Below, in pieces: positions 36,645 through 46,508 of a stretch of 64,000 bases of DNA; positions within the stretch are counted from its first letter, which is position 1; every line of letters begins with the position of its first letter. Under the pieces are notes generated by a model. The model saw nothing but the letters and a program-made list of their open reading frames with translations. It did no database searches and had not been told where the DNA came from. The position numbers were made by a program, and so were the translations under genes. The stretch is from Thermosipho sp. (in: thermotogales) (GTDB lineage: Bacteria; Thermotogota; Thermotogae; Thermotogales; Fervidobacteriaceae). The stretch spans positions 118,000 to 181,999 of the forward strand of contig JACDNZ010000001.1 in assembly GCA_017656345.1 (NCBI GenBank). Reading direction: 5' to 3'.

Positions 36645-38063
36645 TCAGTCGTTAAAGAATATGTCCATTAATTCAGCATAGTGTTTTTCTCTATATTCAA
36701 GGATTTTTTGGTCGGTTATTTTAACTTGTTTTTGGTGTTTTTCCCAATATTCTTGAGAGCGTTGTGCATTTAATTCTTCAAGAGTTTTTCCTTGTTGTTC
36801 AATCCAGGTGTAATATTTTAAATTATGCCATCTTTCTCTACTAAATTTATCTCCTTCGAAAATCCATGATGGTTCTTGATATAACAAAATTCTTTCAGTT
36901 CTTGATTTAGCTTCACTTCTATCCAATTTTCCGAATTGTTTGGTAAGATCTTCCATGACAGATTTATACCTTTCAATTGAATCAGTAGCGACGATAAATA
37001 TGTTATCATCACTTCCAAAATTATAAAATTTGGCCATCTTAATTGCTGCGATTAAGTTTGCTACACCTGAAATTCCAAATTTGTCTGAAATGAAATCAAC
37101 AGCATCTTCAGGGACAAATTCTTTAAGGAATTTAATACCTTCAGGATCGGTTAAAACTTGAAGCATTTTTTTGGAATCCATATCATCAACAAGAACAACG
37201 GCATCGTTATTCATTACATTGTGAATCCATGTGACATGTTTATCTCCAATGCCTTGAATATCATGTCCACCATAGCCATTTAATGATATTGTTGGACATT
37301 GTAACGGTTCAACAGCGACAATTTTTGCTTCAGGAAATTCTTGTTTTATTCTATCACCACTGGCAATTGTTCCAGCAGAACCTACACCCAATACTACTGC
37401 GGATATTCTTTTATTTCCAATTCTTTTTTCTTTAACAAGCTCAATCATAGTATTTCCAGTAACATAATAGTGGAATCTGTAGTTTCCGAATTCTTCAAAC
37501 TGATTTAGGACTCTAACGTGTTCAGGATCTTTTGAATAAAGTTCTTTTGCTTTATCATAGATTTCTTTAACGTTGGATTCACAACCGGGAGTTGCTATTA
37601 CTTCAGCGCCATATTTCCTGATAATTTCAAATCTTTCTTTACTCATTAATTCTGGTAATAAGACAATAGACCTATAATTCATACGTGAAGAGACCCATGC
37701 ACCACCTATCCCATAGTTACCTGTGGATGGCCATATTAAAGTATGTTTTAGAGGATTCACCTCACCGTTTACCGTTTTTTCAGCCAAAACAGAATATGTT
37801 GCTCCAACTTTATGACTCCCAGACGGAAATTCTTTAGCATATAAAACGATAATATTTGCTTTGACTCCAGTTAATTCTTTGGGCATGACAAAATAGTAAA
37901 ACTCGTCATTTTCATTTTTCCAGGAGATATTAAAAAGATTTATTGGGTGAAGCGGATCTTTTTTCTTCATTTTAATAGCACGTTTTCTGATTTTTGGATC
38001 AATTTTTTCAGGATGAAGCATTTCTTCAAATGTTGGACCAATAACTGGAACTTTCTTTTTCAT
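36645..38063 (-). CDS. PLP-dependent fold-II lyase/synthase-like enzyme
   Basis: A 472-residue protein of the tryptophan synthase beta (fold type II) PLP superfamily. The cofactor Lys is in SGSHKVGA (about 77-84); STGNYGIGGAW (about 113-123) binds substrate and GVGSAGTIA (about 226-234) binds the PLP phosphate. Length is about 100 residues more than cysteine synthase or diaminopropionate ammonia-lyase. Homologues are usually annotated only as a PLP-dependent 'beta subunit'. In anaerobic purine clusters a PLP lyase (YgeX) removes ammonia from 2,3-diaminopropionate; this gene may fill that place. Confidence 0.75.
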   Translation of the reverse strand: MKKKVPVIGPTFEEMLHPEKIDPKIRKRAIKMKKKDPLHPINLFNISWKNENDEFYYFVMPKELTGVKANIIVLYAKEFPSGSHKVGATYSVLAEKTVNGEVNPLKHTLIWPSTGNYGIGGAWVSSRMNYRSIVLLPELMSKERFEIIRKYGAEVIATPGCESNVKEIYDKAKELYSKDPEHVRVLNQFEEFGNYRFHYYVTGNTMIELVKEKRIGNKRISAVVLGVGSAGTIASGDRIKQEFPEAKIVAVEPLQCPTISLNGYGGHDIQGIGDKHVTWIHNVMNNDAVVLVDDMDSKKMLQVLTDPEGIKFLKEFVPEDAVDFISDKFGISGVANLIAAIKMAKFYNFGSDDNIFIVATDSIERYKSVMEDLTKQFGKLDRSEAKSRTERILLYQEPSWIFEGDKFSRERWHNLKYYTWIEQQGKTLEELNAQRSQEYWEKHQKQVKITDQKILEYREKHYAELMDIFFND

Positions 38064-40345
38064 ATAATTCCCTCCTCTTTATTTTTTAAAATTAAATCAT
38101 TCATTGAAACAGGAATTTTATTTATTCTTTTGTTTATTGCATTTGATATTGCATTAGCTATTGAGGGTGGAGATGACATTAATGATGGTTCACCAAGCCC
38201 TTTTGCGCCAAAAGGCCCTTCTTTAAATTCAGATTCAACAAAGTCAACATGAATATTAGCTGGAATGTCTTTTATAGTTGGAATAATATAGTTGTTAAAG
38301 TTGTTGGTAAGTATTTTTCCATTATCTTGAATGATTTCTTCCATTATTGCATAGCCCATACCTTGAATAACACCTCCATGGACCTGCCCAACAGCTCCAT
38401 CATAGTTTATAACTTTTCCTATATCGTGACATACCCAGGCTTCTTTTAAATCAACTTTTCCGGTTAATAAATCAACTTCGACTAAGGATAATTGAGTGCT
38501 AAATGTGTAAGCAATATATGCTTCTCCAGTACCAGTTTCGTGATCAAAATGTAATTTTGGAGTTTTATACCAACCAAATTCCGATAATTTCACATTGTTT
38601 TTGTTACATAAATTTGCAACTTCATTAAAAGATAATTCTTTTTCTCTTATGAGAACTTTCCCATTTTTGAACTCAATTTCTTTTTTTCCGACACCAAAAT
38701 ATCCCGATAAGAATTCGACAATATTAGTTTTAATTTTTTCGGAAGCAATTTTTACTGCATTTCCACTAAAGAAGGTTGTTCTTGAAGCGACTGTAGGACC
38801 GCTGTCTTGAACGACTAAAGTTTGTGGTTGTAAGATATTAATTTTCGAAACATCTTGTCCAAGAATTTCGCTTACAATAATTGCCATTGTGGTTTTTGCA
38901 CCCTGACCCATTTCTGTATTTCCAATCATAACATTAATTGTTCCATCAGGATGAACATGAACTTCAGCACTTGCACCATCTAAATGTTGTCCGCCAGCTC
39001 CTAAACTGACTCCATAGAAAATATGTGACCATCCAATTCCCAACTTTTTATATTGGTTTTGTTTATTAAATTCTTCAACTTTTTTCTTTAATTTCGGATA
39101 ATTTGACATTTCAAAAACTTTTTCCAGAGTTTTTTTGGCACCAACTGAGTGAGTTAATTTGTGTCCAGTAGCTGTTTCATCTCCAACTTCCAGAGTATTT
39201 TTTAACCTAATTTCATATGGGTCTATTCCCAATTTTTTGGCTGCTTCATCAATAATTGATTCCATTGCAAATAAAACTTGTGGAGATCCGAAACCGCGGA
39301 ATGCACCGCATGGAACCTTATTAGTGTAGATTCCATAAACATCGACATGTACATTAGGAACTTTGTATGTGCTACATGAGTGAACTGTTGTTCTATACAT
39401 AACAATTGGTGATAAAGTTGAATAAGCTCCCATATCAAGATATGTCCTGGATTTAACACCTAAGATTGTTCCATCCTTTTTAAAAGCTACTTTATAATAT
39501 GATTTGCTTGGATGTCTTTTACTTGTTTCTTTAATATCCATTTCACGAGTATAAATCAATTTTACAGGTCTTTTGGTTAAATAAGATAGTAATGCTGGTT
39601 TTGAAGCAATATACGATGGTACATCCTCTTTACCACCAAAACCTCCACCAGTTTCGGTTTGAATTACATTGATTTTATTTAACGGTAGATTTAAAATATT
39701 TGCAATATCTTCATGAACATAAAAAGGACATTGTGAACTAACATATATTTCCATAATGTTTTCTGGAGTGAAGTATGCTACTGCTCCTTGAGGTTCAAGA
39801 TAGGCATGTTCTTGATAACCTGTTTCGAATTCCATTTCTAGTATTAAATCTGCATCATTAAAAGCCTTGTCAACATTTCCTCTCCTAATTTTTCTATGAA
39901 ATCCAATATTTGACGAGCCATTAACGATAGTTTCATCTTTTAAAGCTTCTTCAATAGTCAGGACAGATGGTAGTTGTTCGATTTCAAATTCAACAAGTTT
40001 AACAGCTTGTTCAGCAATTTCCTTTGTTTCAGCTGCAACAAGAGCTATTACATCGCCTTCGAATCTAACTTTTTCACCTACAGGTACTAAAAAGTTCATA
40101 TCTTTAATTATGTGACCAAACTTGTTAGTTCCTGGTACATCTTTGTAAGTTGCAATGTAAACTACGCCAGGTAATTCGTATGCTTTTGAGACATCAATTT
40201 TTTTCAAAATTCCATGAGGAACGTTAGCATAAACTACTCCGGCATAAAGCATATTGTGAAAATAATAGTCAGATGCGTATTTAGCTGCCCCGATTGCTTT
40301 TTGAAATCCATCAATTCGTTTAACTTTTTTACCGATGATATTCAC
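38060..40345 (-). CDS. Molybdopterin-binding subunit of xanthine dehydrogenase-type hydroxylase
   Basis: A 761-residue large subunit of the xanthine oxidase family. It has an a/b hammerhead domain (about 10-120), the cofactor domain with ETGGGFGGKED and AFRGFGSPQ, the Q-loop region EMGQGAKTT and the catalytic Glu in GAKGLGEPS (about 720). It would hydroxylate a purine such as hypoxanthine or xanthine. The FAD and 2Fe-2S subunits normally encoded beside it are not in the window. I prefer the GTG at 40345, preceded by AAGGAGGGAC; the frame extends upstream to 40378 but overlaps ade. The end overlaps the PLP gene by 4 bp. Confidence 0.9.
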   Translation of the reverse strand: MNIIGKKVKRIDGFQKAIGAAKYASDYYFHNMLYAGVVYANVPHGILKKIDVSKAYELPGVVYIATYKDVPGTNKFGHIIKDMNFLVPVGEKVRFEGDVIALVAAETKEIAEQAVKLVEFEIEQLPSVLTIEEALKDETIVNGSSNIGFHRKIRRGNVDKAFNDADLILEMEFETGYQEHAYLEPQGAVAYFTPENIMEIYVSSQCPFYVHEDIANILNLPLNKINVIQTETGGGFGGKEDVPSYIASKPALLSYLTKRPVKLIYTREMDIKETSKRHPSKSYYKVAFKKDGTILGVKSRTYLDMGAYSTLSPIVMYRTTVHSCSTYKVPNVHVDVYGIYTNKVPCGAFRGFGSPQVLFAMESIIDEAAKKLGIDPYEIRLKNTLEVGDETATGHKLTHSVGAKKTLEKVFEMSNYPKLKKKVEEFNKQNQYKKLGIGWSHIFYGVSLGAGGQHLDGASAEVHVHPDGTINVMIGNTEMGQGAKTTMAIIVSEILGQDVSKINILQPQTLVVQDSGPTVASRTTFFSGNAVKIASEKIKTNIVEFLSGYFGVGKKEIEFKNGKVLIREKELSFNEVANLCNKNNVKLSEFGWYKTPKLHFDHETGTGEAYIAYTFSTQLSLVEVDLLTGKVDLKEAWVCHDIGKVINYDGAVGQVHGGVIQGMGYAIMEEIIQDNGKILTNNFNNYIIPTIKDIPANIHVDFVESEFKEGPFGAKGLGEPSLMSSPPSIANAISNAINKRINKIPVSMNDLILKNKEEGII

Positions 40346-40361
40346 AATGTCCCTCCTTTTC

Positions 40362-42083
40362 TTAAACATAAAGATCAAGTATTTGCTGTTTGGTTATATC
40401 AATTAATCCTTTATCAGTAATTTTTAATTTTGGAATGACAGCTAATTGTAGAAAATGAATATGCATTAAAATATCATCAGAACTTCCAAGTTGTTTGATA
40501 GATGTTTTCAAATGATTTAATTGATTTAAAACAGTTTCAAGTGGTTTATCAGACATTAAACCGGCAATAGGTAATGGCATTTCGGAAAGAATTTGCTTGT
40601 TTTGAACTACAACGATTCCACCATTTATTTTCTGGATTCTTTTAATGGCAATTAATATATCTTCATCATTTGTACCAACTGCTGCAAGATTATGTGAATC
40701 GTGACCTATTGTTGTGGCAATTGCACCATTTTTTAGTTTTAATCCTTTAACAAAGCCAACGCTATAACCACTAGCTTTATGTCTATCAACTACGATAATT
40801 TTTGAAATATCATCGATGACATCACAAACTATATATCCATCTTTTACTTTGGGGGCTATATGGATTTCATCGGTTAATAACGTTCCTTTTTTTATAGAAA
40901 TTACACGTATTTTTTTACCAATATCTTTTACTTTAATATTAATTTTGTCAGGTGGTATTATATTAATTTCTCCAATTGTATCAGGAACATTTTTGTATAT
41001 GCTGGAGATTTTAACTGAAAGTCTTCCGTTTTCAGCTACAACTTTTGAATCTTTTATAACCATAATTATATTGAAATCTGTAAGATTATCGACAACCACA
41101 AAATCGGCTTTATAACCAGGAGCTATTGCTCCCATGCTTCTAAGGTTGAAATATCTTGCAGTATTTATAGTAGCCATTCTAATAGCTATAATTGGATCAA
41201 TTCCCTTTTTTATTGCTGTTCGGATAATTCCATCAATATGTCCGCGACTTTTAATATCTACTGGGTCTCTATCATCGGTACAGAAGGAGAAAAATTGATG
41301 ATTAATTATATTGACAGCAGGAAGTAAAGAGTTTAAATTTCTTGCAGCAGTTCCTTCTCTAATGAAAATTTGCATCCCCTTTGAAACTTTTTCAAGTGCT
41401 TCTTCGGGTAGTTCACTTTCATGGTCTGATCTAACAAAAGCATCGATATATGCATTTAGTTCTTTGCCAGTTAATCCCGGAGCATGACCATCAATTTTTT
41501 TGTATTTATGTCGCAAAATTTCAATCTTTGCAATGAGTTCTCTATCGCAGTTTAATACTCCAGGGAAGTTCATTACTTCCCCTAATGCAATTATTCTGGG
41601 ATATTTATCAACTAAACTCACCATATCTTCAGGTCCAAGAGTTGCTCCGGAAGTTTCAAATTTTGTTGCAGGTACAGCGGATGGAACGGCAAAATAAACA
41701 TTTAATGGTATGCCTTCAGTAGATTTAATCATGTATTCTATCCCATCAACTCCAAGTACATTTGCAATTTCATGAGGATCTGCTATGATTGTGGTTGTAC
41801 CAAAAGGTAATATAGATTTTGCAAATTCAACTGGTGATAGCATAGAACTTTCAATATGTACATGTGCATCAATTAATCCCGGTAGTATATAGGCGCCCTT
41901 TAAATCAATAATTTTTTTACCAGTTGTATATTCATTTCCTATACCAGCAATTCTTTTTTTAAAAAGTGCAATATTTGTTTTTTCGATCTTTCCTGAAAAT
42001 ACATTTATTAGATTTGCATTTTTTATTAAAACATCGGGAGTTTCTCTACCAATAGCAACTGGAACAATTTCATAAATTTTCAT
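40362..42083 (-). CDS. ade: Adenine deaminase
   Basis: A 573-residue amidohydrolase of the bacterial adenine deaminase family, which turns adenine into hypoxanthine plus ammonia. Metal-site motifs: DAHVHIESS (about 72-80), GEVMNFPG (Glu, about 167), DGHAPG (about 198) and CTDDRDP (about 268). The C-terminal VGTND and the adenine deaminase C domain (GHDSHNLAAVGTND) are present. First gene of the operon; hypoxanthine is the natural substrate for the hydroxylase encoded next. Confidence 0.95.
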   Translation of the reverse strand: MKIYEIVPVAIGRETPDVLIKNANLINVFSGKIEKTNIALFKKRIAGIGNEYTTGKKIIDLKGAYILPGLIDAHVHIESSMLSPVEFAKSILPFGTTTIIADPHEIANVLGVDGIEYMIKSTEGIPLNVYFAVPSAVPATKFETSGATLGPEDMVSLVDKYPRIIALGEVMNFPGVLNCDRELIAKIEILRHKYKKIDGHAPGLTGKELNAYIDAFVRSDHESELPEEALEKVSKGMQIFIREGTAARNLNSLLPAVNIINHQFFSFCTDDRDPVDIKSRGHIDGIIRTAIKKGIDPIIAIRMATINTARYFNLRSMGAIAPGYKADFVVVDNLTDFNIIMVIKDSKVVAENGRLSVKISSIYKNVPDTIGEINIIPPDKINIKVKDIGKKIRVISIKKGTLLTDEIHIAPKVKDGYIVCDVIDDISKIIVVDRHKASGYSVGFVKGLKLKNGAIATTIGHDSHNLAAVGTNDEDILIAIKRIQKINGGIVVVQNKQILSEMPLPIAGLMSDKPLETVLNQLNHLKTSIKQLGSSDDILMHIHFLQLAVIPKLKITDKGLIDITKQQILDLYV

Positions 42084-42105
42084 TTTTTCATCCTCCTTTG
42101 ATAGT

Positions 42106-42143
42106 GATTATATAAGAAAAATCACCCTACAAAAAAGGGTGAT
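42106..42143 (-). promoter_or_regulatory. Hairpin and -10 element upstream of adenine deaminase
   Basis: ATCACCCT (42121-42128) and AGGGTGAT (42136-42143) are perfect inverted repeats with T runs on both sides, and a TATAAT-like -10 (TATATAATC on the minus strand, about 42106-42113) lies a few bases further toward ade. The hairpin therefore covers the expected -35 region. It may be a second terminator for the transporter operon, or an operator for a purine-responsive regulator. Confidence 0.45.
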
Positions 42144-42215
42144 TTTTTAATATATTTAACAATATAAGTTATAAATTCATAGTGAATGGGAATTTTTAGA
42201 AATAAAGCAAAAAAT

Positions 42216-42237
42216 AAAGGGCCTATCAAGGCCCTTT
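42216..42237 (-). terminator. Terminator of the peptide transporter operon
   Basis: AAAGGGCC (42216-42223) pairs with GGCCCTTT (42230-42237) around a 6-base loop. On the minus strand it is followed by ATTTTTT, just after the oppF-like stop at 42251. Confidence 0.82.
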
Positions 42238-42250
42238 AAACTTAATCATT

Positions 42251-43393
42251 TTATTTTAATGAACCCGGGAAATGACATGCTACGAAGTGTCCTGGTTTGA
42301 CCTCTCTCAATTGAGGTTCTTCTTTGGAACAAATTTCTTTAGCAACAGGACATCTTGGATGGAATCTACATCCAGACGGTGGATTAACTGGACTTGGCAC
42401 ATCACCTTTAAGAATAATTCTCTTCTTTTTGTAGTCTGGATTTGGTACTGGAATTGCACTCATAAGTGCTCTGGTATATGGATGCAATGGTTCATCGAAT
42501 AATTCTTTTTTGGATGCATTTTCAACTATTTTACCCAAGTACATAACTATAACTCTGTCAGACATATATTTAATGACAGATAAATCGTGAGAAATAAAGA
42601 GATATGTTAAATTGTGTTTCTTTTGAAGATCAAGCATTAAGTTAATAACTTGGGATCTTATTGAAACGTCTAATGCAGCAACAGCTTCATCAGCAACAAT
42701 TAATTTTGGATTCATAAGTAGTGAACGAGCGATTCCAATTCTTTGTCTTTGACCACCAGAAAATTGGTGTGGAAAACGATACATATGATCTCCGTGAATA
42801 CCAACCTCTTCAAGTGCGGCTTTTACTTTGTCAATTACTTCAGATTTTTTGATTACTTTATGAAGTACTGGACCTTCCGAAACAATAGTTTTAATTCTAA
42901 TTCTTGGATTCAATGAGCTATATGGATCTTGGAAAACTATTTGCATTGTTTTTCTAAATTCAGATTTTTTCTCGTTAAGTTCAGAAAGTAATTTATTATA
43001 AAATCCACTTTCACCTAATTCCTTATATAAATCATAATATTTTTTATCAATTCCAGTAAAAGAACTTGGATCTTCTTTTTTAAATTTTTCAATGTAAGTT
43101 TTTTGAAGATACTTTTTAGCTTTAAATTTTGGCATGAAATAGAAAGTAGTATCTTCATTATCAACAATAATACGCCCGGAAGTTGGTTCATACAATCTCA
43201 ACAATGTCATTCCAACAGTAGTTTTTCCACAGCCAGATTCACCCACGAGTCCTACTGTTTCGCCCTCATAAATTTCGAAGCTAACGTCATCAACAGCTCT
43301 AACCCAAGCAACGATTCTTTTGAAAACACCAGCTCTTATTGGAAAGTATTTAACAAGATTATCTACTTTTACAAGTACTCTTTTTTCACTCAT
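42251..43393 (-). CDS. Oligo/dipeptide ABC transporter ATPase (OppF/DppF)
   Basis: A 380-residue ATPase with Walker [10 protein letters not shown] (about 53-61), signature [10 protein letters not shown], Walker B LIVADEA and the C-terminal oligopeptide domain with Cys residues in [15 protein letters not shown], a feature of Opp/Dpp ATPases. Between Walker A and the Q-loop ([14 protein letters not shown]) is an extra block of about 70 residues. It pairs with the ATPase encoded just upstream, overlapping it by 4 bp. Confidence 0.93.
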   Translation of the reverse strand: MSEKRVLVKVDNLVKYFPIRAGVFKRIVAWVRAVDDVSFEIYEGETVGLVGESGCGKTTVGMTLLRLYEPTSGRIIVDNEDTTFYFMPKFKAKKYLQKTYIEKFKKEDPSSFTGIDKKYYDLYKELGESGFYNKLLSELNEKKSEFRKTMQIVFQDPYSSLNPRIRIKTIVSEGPVLHKVIKKSEVIDKVKAALEEVGIHGDHMYRFPHQFSGGQRQRIGIARSLLMNPKLIVADEAVAALDVSIRSQVINLMLDLQKKHNLTYLFISHDLSVIKYMSDRVIVMYLGKIVENASKKELFDEPLHPYTRALMSAIPVPNPDYKKKRIILKGDVPSPVNPPSGCRFHPRCPVAKEICSKEEPQLREVKPGHFVACHFPGSLK

Positions 43394-44412
43394 GCACTTT
43401 CACCAGCCTTTTTAAGTTTCTGAGCTTCTTCAACTTTTTTGTAATAGAAACATCTGCTAAAGTGTCCATTTTTGATTTCGTATAGTGGTGGAATTTCTTT
43501 TCTACATCTTTCATCAGCGAATTCACATCTTGTATTAAATCTACATCCAGGTGGGAAGTGCAATGGATCTGGGACGATACCTGGAATATTGTACAATCTT
43601 TCTTGTTCAATATCCAACCTTGGGATTGAATTTAATAATCCCCAAGTGTATGGATGTCTTGTTTCTCTAAATAATTCTTTCACGTCAGCGGTTTCCATAA
43701 CCATACCACCGTACATTACTACAACACGATCAGCATTTTCAGCAATTACACCCACATCGTGAGTAATTAAAATTATTGCCATACCATATTCTTTTTGAAG
43801 TTCTCTCATTAATTCTAGAATTTGTGCTTGAATTGTAACATCAAGAGCGGTTGTAGGTTCATCAGCAATAAGAAGCTTTGGCCTACATGACAATGCCATA
43901 GCTATCATTGCTCTTTGTCTCATACCACCAGATAATTCGTGAGGATATTCATCAACACGTTTTTCAGGTTCAGGAATTCCGACTTTTCTTAACATATCTA
44001 TTGCCATTTTTCTTGCTTCGTTTTTGCTTACATCCTGGTGTAATAAAATTGCTTCCATAATTTGTTCACCAACGGTAAAAACAGGATTTAATGCCACCAT
44101 TGGTTCTTGGAATATCATAGCAATATCATTACCTCTAATTTTTCTCATCTCATCTTCAGAAAGTTCCATTAAGTTTTTACCATCAAAAATTATTTCAGAA
44201 CCCTCCAAAATTTCACCATTTGGATCCAATAATCTTAAAATTGAAAGTGAAGTAACACTTTTACCACTTCCGGATTCACCAACAATTCCTAATGTTTCAC
44301 CAGGGTATACTTCAAAGTCAACGCCGTCAACGGCCTTTACAATACCATCTTCTGTATAAAAATATGTTTTTAGATTTCTTACTTGTAATAATGGCTTTTT
44401 GTCCAACTTCAT
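43390..44412 (-). CDS. Oligo/dipeptide ABC transporter ATPase (OppD/DppD)
   Basis: A 340-residue partner ATPase with Walker A GESGSGKS (about 48-55), Q-loop [13 protein letters not shown], signature LSGGMRQRA and Walker [13 protein letters not shown], followed by the Opp C-terminal domain [14 protein letters not shown]. The exact start is uncertain: GTG 44415, ATG 44412 and a TTG at 44406 are all close to AAGGAG. I list the ATG. It sits 7 bp after the permease gene. Confidence 0.93.
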   Translation of the reverse strand: MKLDKKPLLQVRNLKTYFYTEDGIVKAVDGVDFEVYPGETLGIVGESGSGKSVTSLSILRLLDPNGEILEGSEIIFDGKNLMELSEDEMRKIRGNDIAMIFQEPMVALNPVFTVGEQIMEAILLHQDVSKNEARKMAIDMLRKVGIPEPEKRVDEYPHELSGGMRQRAMIAMALSCRPKLLIADEPTTALDVTIQAQILELMRELQKEYGMAIILITHDVGVIAENADRVVVMYGGMVMETADVKELFRETRHPYTWGLLNSIPRLDIEQERLYNIPGIVPDPLHFPPGCRFNTRCEFADERCRKEIPPLYEIKNGHFSRCFYYKKVEEAQKLKKAGESA

Positions 44413-44419
44413 CACTCCT

Positions 44420-45334
44420 TTATTTCAATTTCGGATCAAATACGTCTCTAAGAGCATCACCAACAAGATTCCAGGCAAGAACGAATAATACCATTGCCAT
44501 ACCAGGATAGAATACTGTATACCAATATGTAAATGCTTGTCCACTGGCACCTAATATGTAATTTCTAGTATAGTTAAGCATTGAACCCCAGTCAGCATAT
44601 CCAATTGGGGCACCTAAACCTAAAAACGATAATGCGGCAGCAGTGATTACCAATGATCCAAGTCTCATTGTTGCTTGTACTAGAACCGGAAAGATTGTGT
44701 TAGGTAAAATATGTCTAACAATTATTATGAAATTTTTAATTCCAAGAGCTTTTGCAGCAAGTACAAATTGTTCTTCTTTAACTTGTAAAATATTTGCTCT
44801 TATGAGACGGGCGGTTGCCATCCACCCAAATATCACCATTGCAATCATAACTTTATTTAAACCACTTCCTAAGATTGTAGTCAAAACCATTGCTGCTAAT
44901 AAGAAGGGGATGGATAAGAATATATCAGTTACCCTCATTAAAAATTCGTCGACCCAGCCGCCGAAGTAGCCAGCAATTGAACCAATTATCAACCCAATGA
45001 GTGTTGAAGCGGAAACAACAATAAGACCTATTTTGAAAGCAGTTCTTGTCCCCCAAACAACTCCATAGAAAATATCTCTACCAGCAATCATGCCAAATGG
45101 ATGATCCTTACTTGGTGCAACAGGGTCAGAACTCCAAGATAATATTGGCATAATATATGGATTATCAAGTTTCATTGGATTACCGTTTTCATCTGGAAAC
45201 ATAGGATTAACCGGTGGAGCAATCAACGGTGCAAATATTGCAACAAGTGTAAAAAATATTAATAATGTAAAACCAAGAATTGCTGAAGGATTTTTAAATA
45301 ATTTTCTAAGTGTTCTTTTTAACTCAGTATTCAT
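44420..45334 (-). CDS. Oligo/dipeptide ABC transporter permease (OppC/DppC)
   Basis: A 304-residue permease with an N-terminal membrane segment (about 18-40), a periplasmic loop and five more segments. The EAA-type loop is around [29 protein letters not shown] 45334 is preceded by AAGGAGGTG with good spacing; a GTG at 45343 lies in that site. It forms the channel with the OppB-type protein. Confidence 0.92.
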   Translation of the reverse strand: MNTELKRTLRKLFKNPSAILGFTLLIFFTLVAIFAPLIAPPVNPMFPDENGNPMKLDNPYIMPILSWSSDPVAPSKDHPFGMIAGRDIFYGVVWGTRTAFKIGLIVVSASTLIGLIIGSIAGYFGGWVDEFLMRVTDIFLSIPFLLAAMVLTTILGSGLNKVMIAMVIFGWMATARLIRANILQVKEEQFVLAAKALGIKNFIIIVRHILPNTIFPVLVQATMRLGSLVITAAALSFLGLGAPIGYADWGSMLNYTRNYILGASGQAFTYWYTVFYPGMAMVLFVLAWNLVGDALRDVFDPKLK

Positions 45335-45347
45335 CCAATACACCTCC

Positions 45348-46385
45348 TTAACCGAGTCTTATTCTTGGGTCTAATGCTGCATATAGAATATCTATGATTA
45401 AGTTACCAATTATTAATACTGATGAATAAAATAGAACACTACCAAGGACTGCAGCGTAGTCAAGCTGGGTTGCAGCTTGAGCGGTAAACCTACCCATTCC
45501 GATTCTATTAAATATAACTTCTACAATAACCGTACCAGAAAGAAGACCAATAACCATTGCACCAGCTACTGTTACAACTGGAATCATAGCATTTTTTCTA
45601 GCATGTTTGTGAATAACATCTTTTTCTGGAACACCTTTTGCTCTAGCTGTTCTTACATACTCTTTTCCAAGAACTTCAAGCATACTTGAACGCGTAATTC
45701 TTAAAAGATATGCCCACCATAGCCAGGATATAGTAAGAATTGGGCCAATTAAGTGTCGTAGGGCATCCCAGAAAATATCTACTCTACCATTTATCAATGC
45801 ATCAATAGATAAAATGTGTGTAACTCTTTTAAATTCTGGAGATTTGACTATTTCTTCTGCCCAACCGCTCATTGTACCAGGTGGGAACCATCCTAGTACA
45901 GAATAAAAAATCATTAAAACGATCAATCCAAAGACAAAATCAGGTAGTGACCATCCAATGATAGCAAAAATTCTAATAAAATGGTCAAGAAATTTGTCTC
46001 TTCTTACTGCAGCGGCAACCCCGAGCCAGATACCAACTCCAATAACAGGTATCATTGCATATAAAGCAAGTTCTATTGTGTAAGGAATTCTTTCTTTTAT
46101 AGCTTGTGCAACTGGTTCCTTAGCAGTTACTGACCAGCCTAAGTCTCCTTTTAAAACTCCACCTAGCCATTTGAAGTATCTTGTCCACATTGGATCGTTA
46201 AGCCCATATTTTTCAATTAGTTTGTCTAAATCTTCGTTAGATAATTTGTCAAATACGTTTGGATTAACATATGCAGATAACAATTTTTCAGGACCTAAAA
46301 TTTCCGTGAAACTGAATATAATTAGTGTGACTCCGAATAAGATCAGCGGGAGCAAAAGCAACCTTCGTATAATGTACGCTGTCAA
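45348..46385 (-). CDS. Oligo/dipeptide ABC transporter permease (OppB/DppB)
   Basis: A 345-residue permease starting with the TAYIIRRLLLLP segment typical of DppB, six membrane segments and an EAA loop at about residues 240-260 (ARAKGVPEKDVIHKHARKNAMIPVV). TTG 46385 has AGGAGGTG about 7 bases upstream; GTG 46394 overlaps it. First gene of the transporter operon. No binding-protein gene is adjacent, so the substrate (peptide or, in Thermotogales, often oligosaccharide) is not decided. Confidence 0.92.
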   Translation of the reverse strand: MTAYIIRRLLLLPLILFGVTLIIFSFTEILGPEKLLSAYVNPNVFDKLSNEDLDKLIEKYGLNDPMWTRYFKWLGGVLKGDLGWSVTAKEPVAQAIKERIPYTIELALYAMIPVIGVGIWLGVAAAVRRDKFLDHFIRIFAIIGWSLPDFVFGLIVLMIFYSVLGWFPPGTMSGWAEEIVKSPEFKRVTHILSIDALINGRVDIFWDALRHLIGPILTISWLWWAYLLRITRSSMLEVLGKEYVRTARAKGVPEKDVIHKHARKNAMIPVVTVAGAMVIGLLSGTVIVEVIFNRIGMGRFTAQAATQLDYAAVLGSVLFYSSVLIIGNLIIDILYAALDPRIRLG

Positions 46386-46426
46386 CTGTAACACCTCCTA
46401 AACTTATTTATTTGTAAGTCATTATA

Positions 46427-46454
46427 ATTATAGCAGTTGTAAAAAATGTTTCAA
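46427..46454 (-). promoter_or_regulatory. Promoter of the peptide transporter operon
   Basis: On the minus strand TTGAAA (46449-46454) and TATAAT (46427-46432) are 16 bp apart, about 40 bp before the oppB-like start. A second TATAAT follows at 46421-46426. Confidence 0.65.
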
Positions 46455-46508
46455 TATTGTATATGACTTTATTTTCTATTAAAAATGTTAATATAATAGT
46501 ATAATTGG

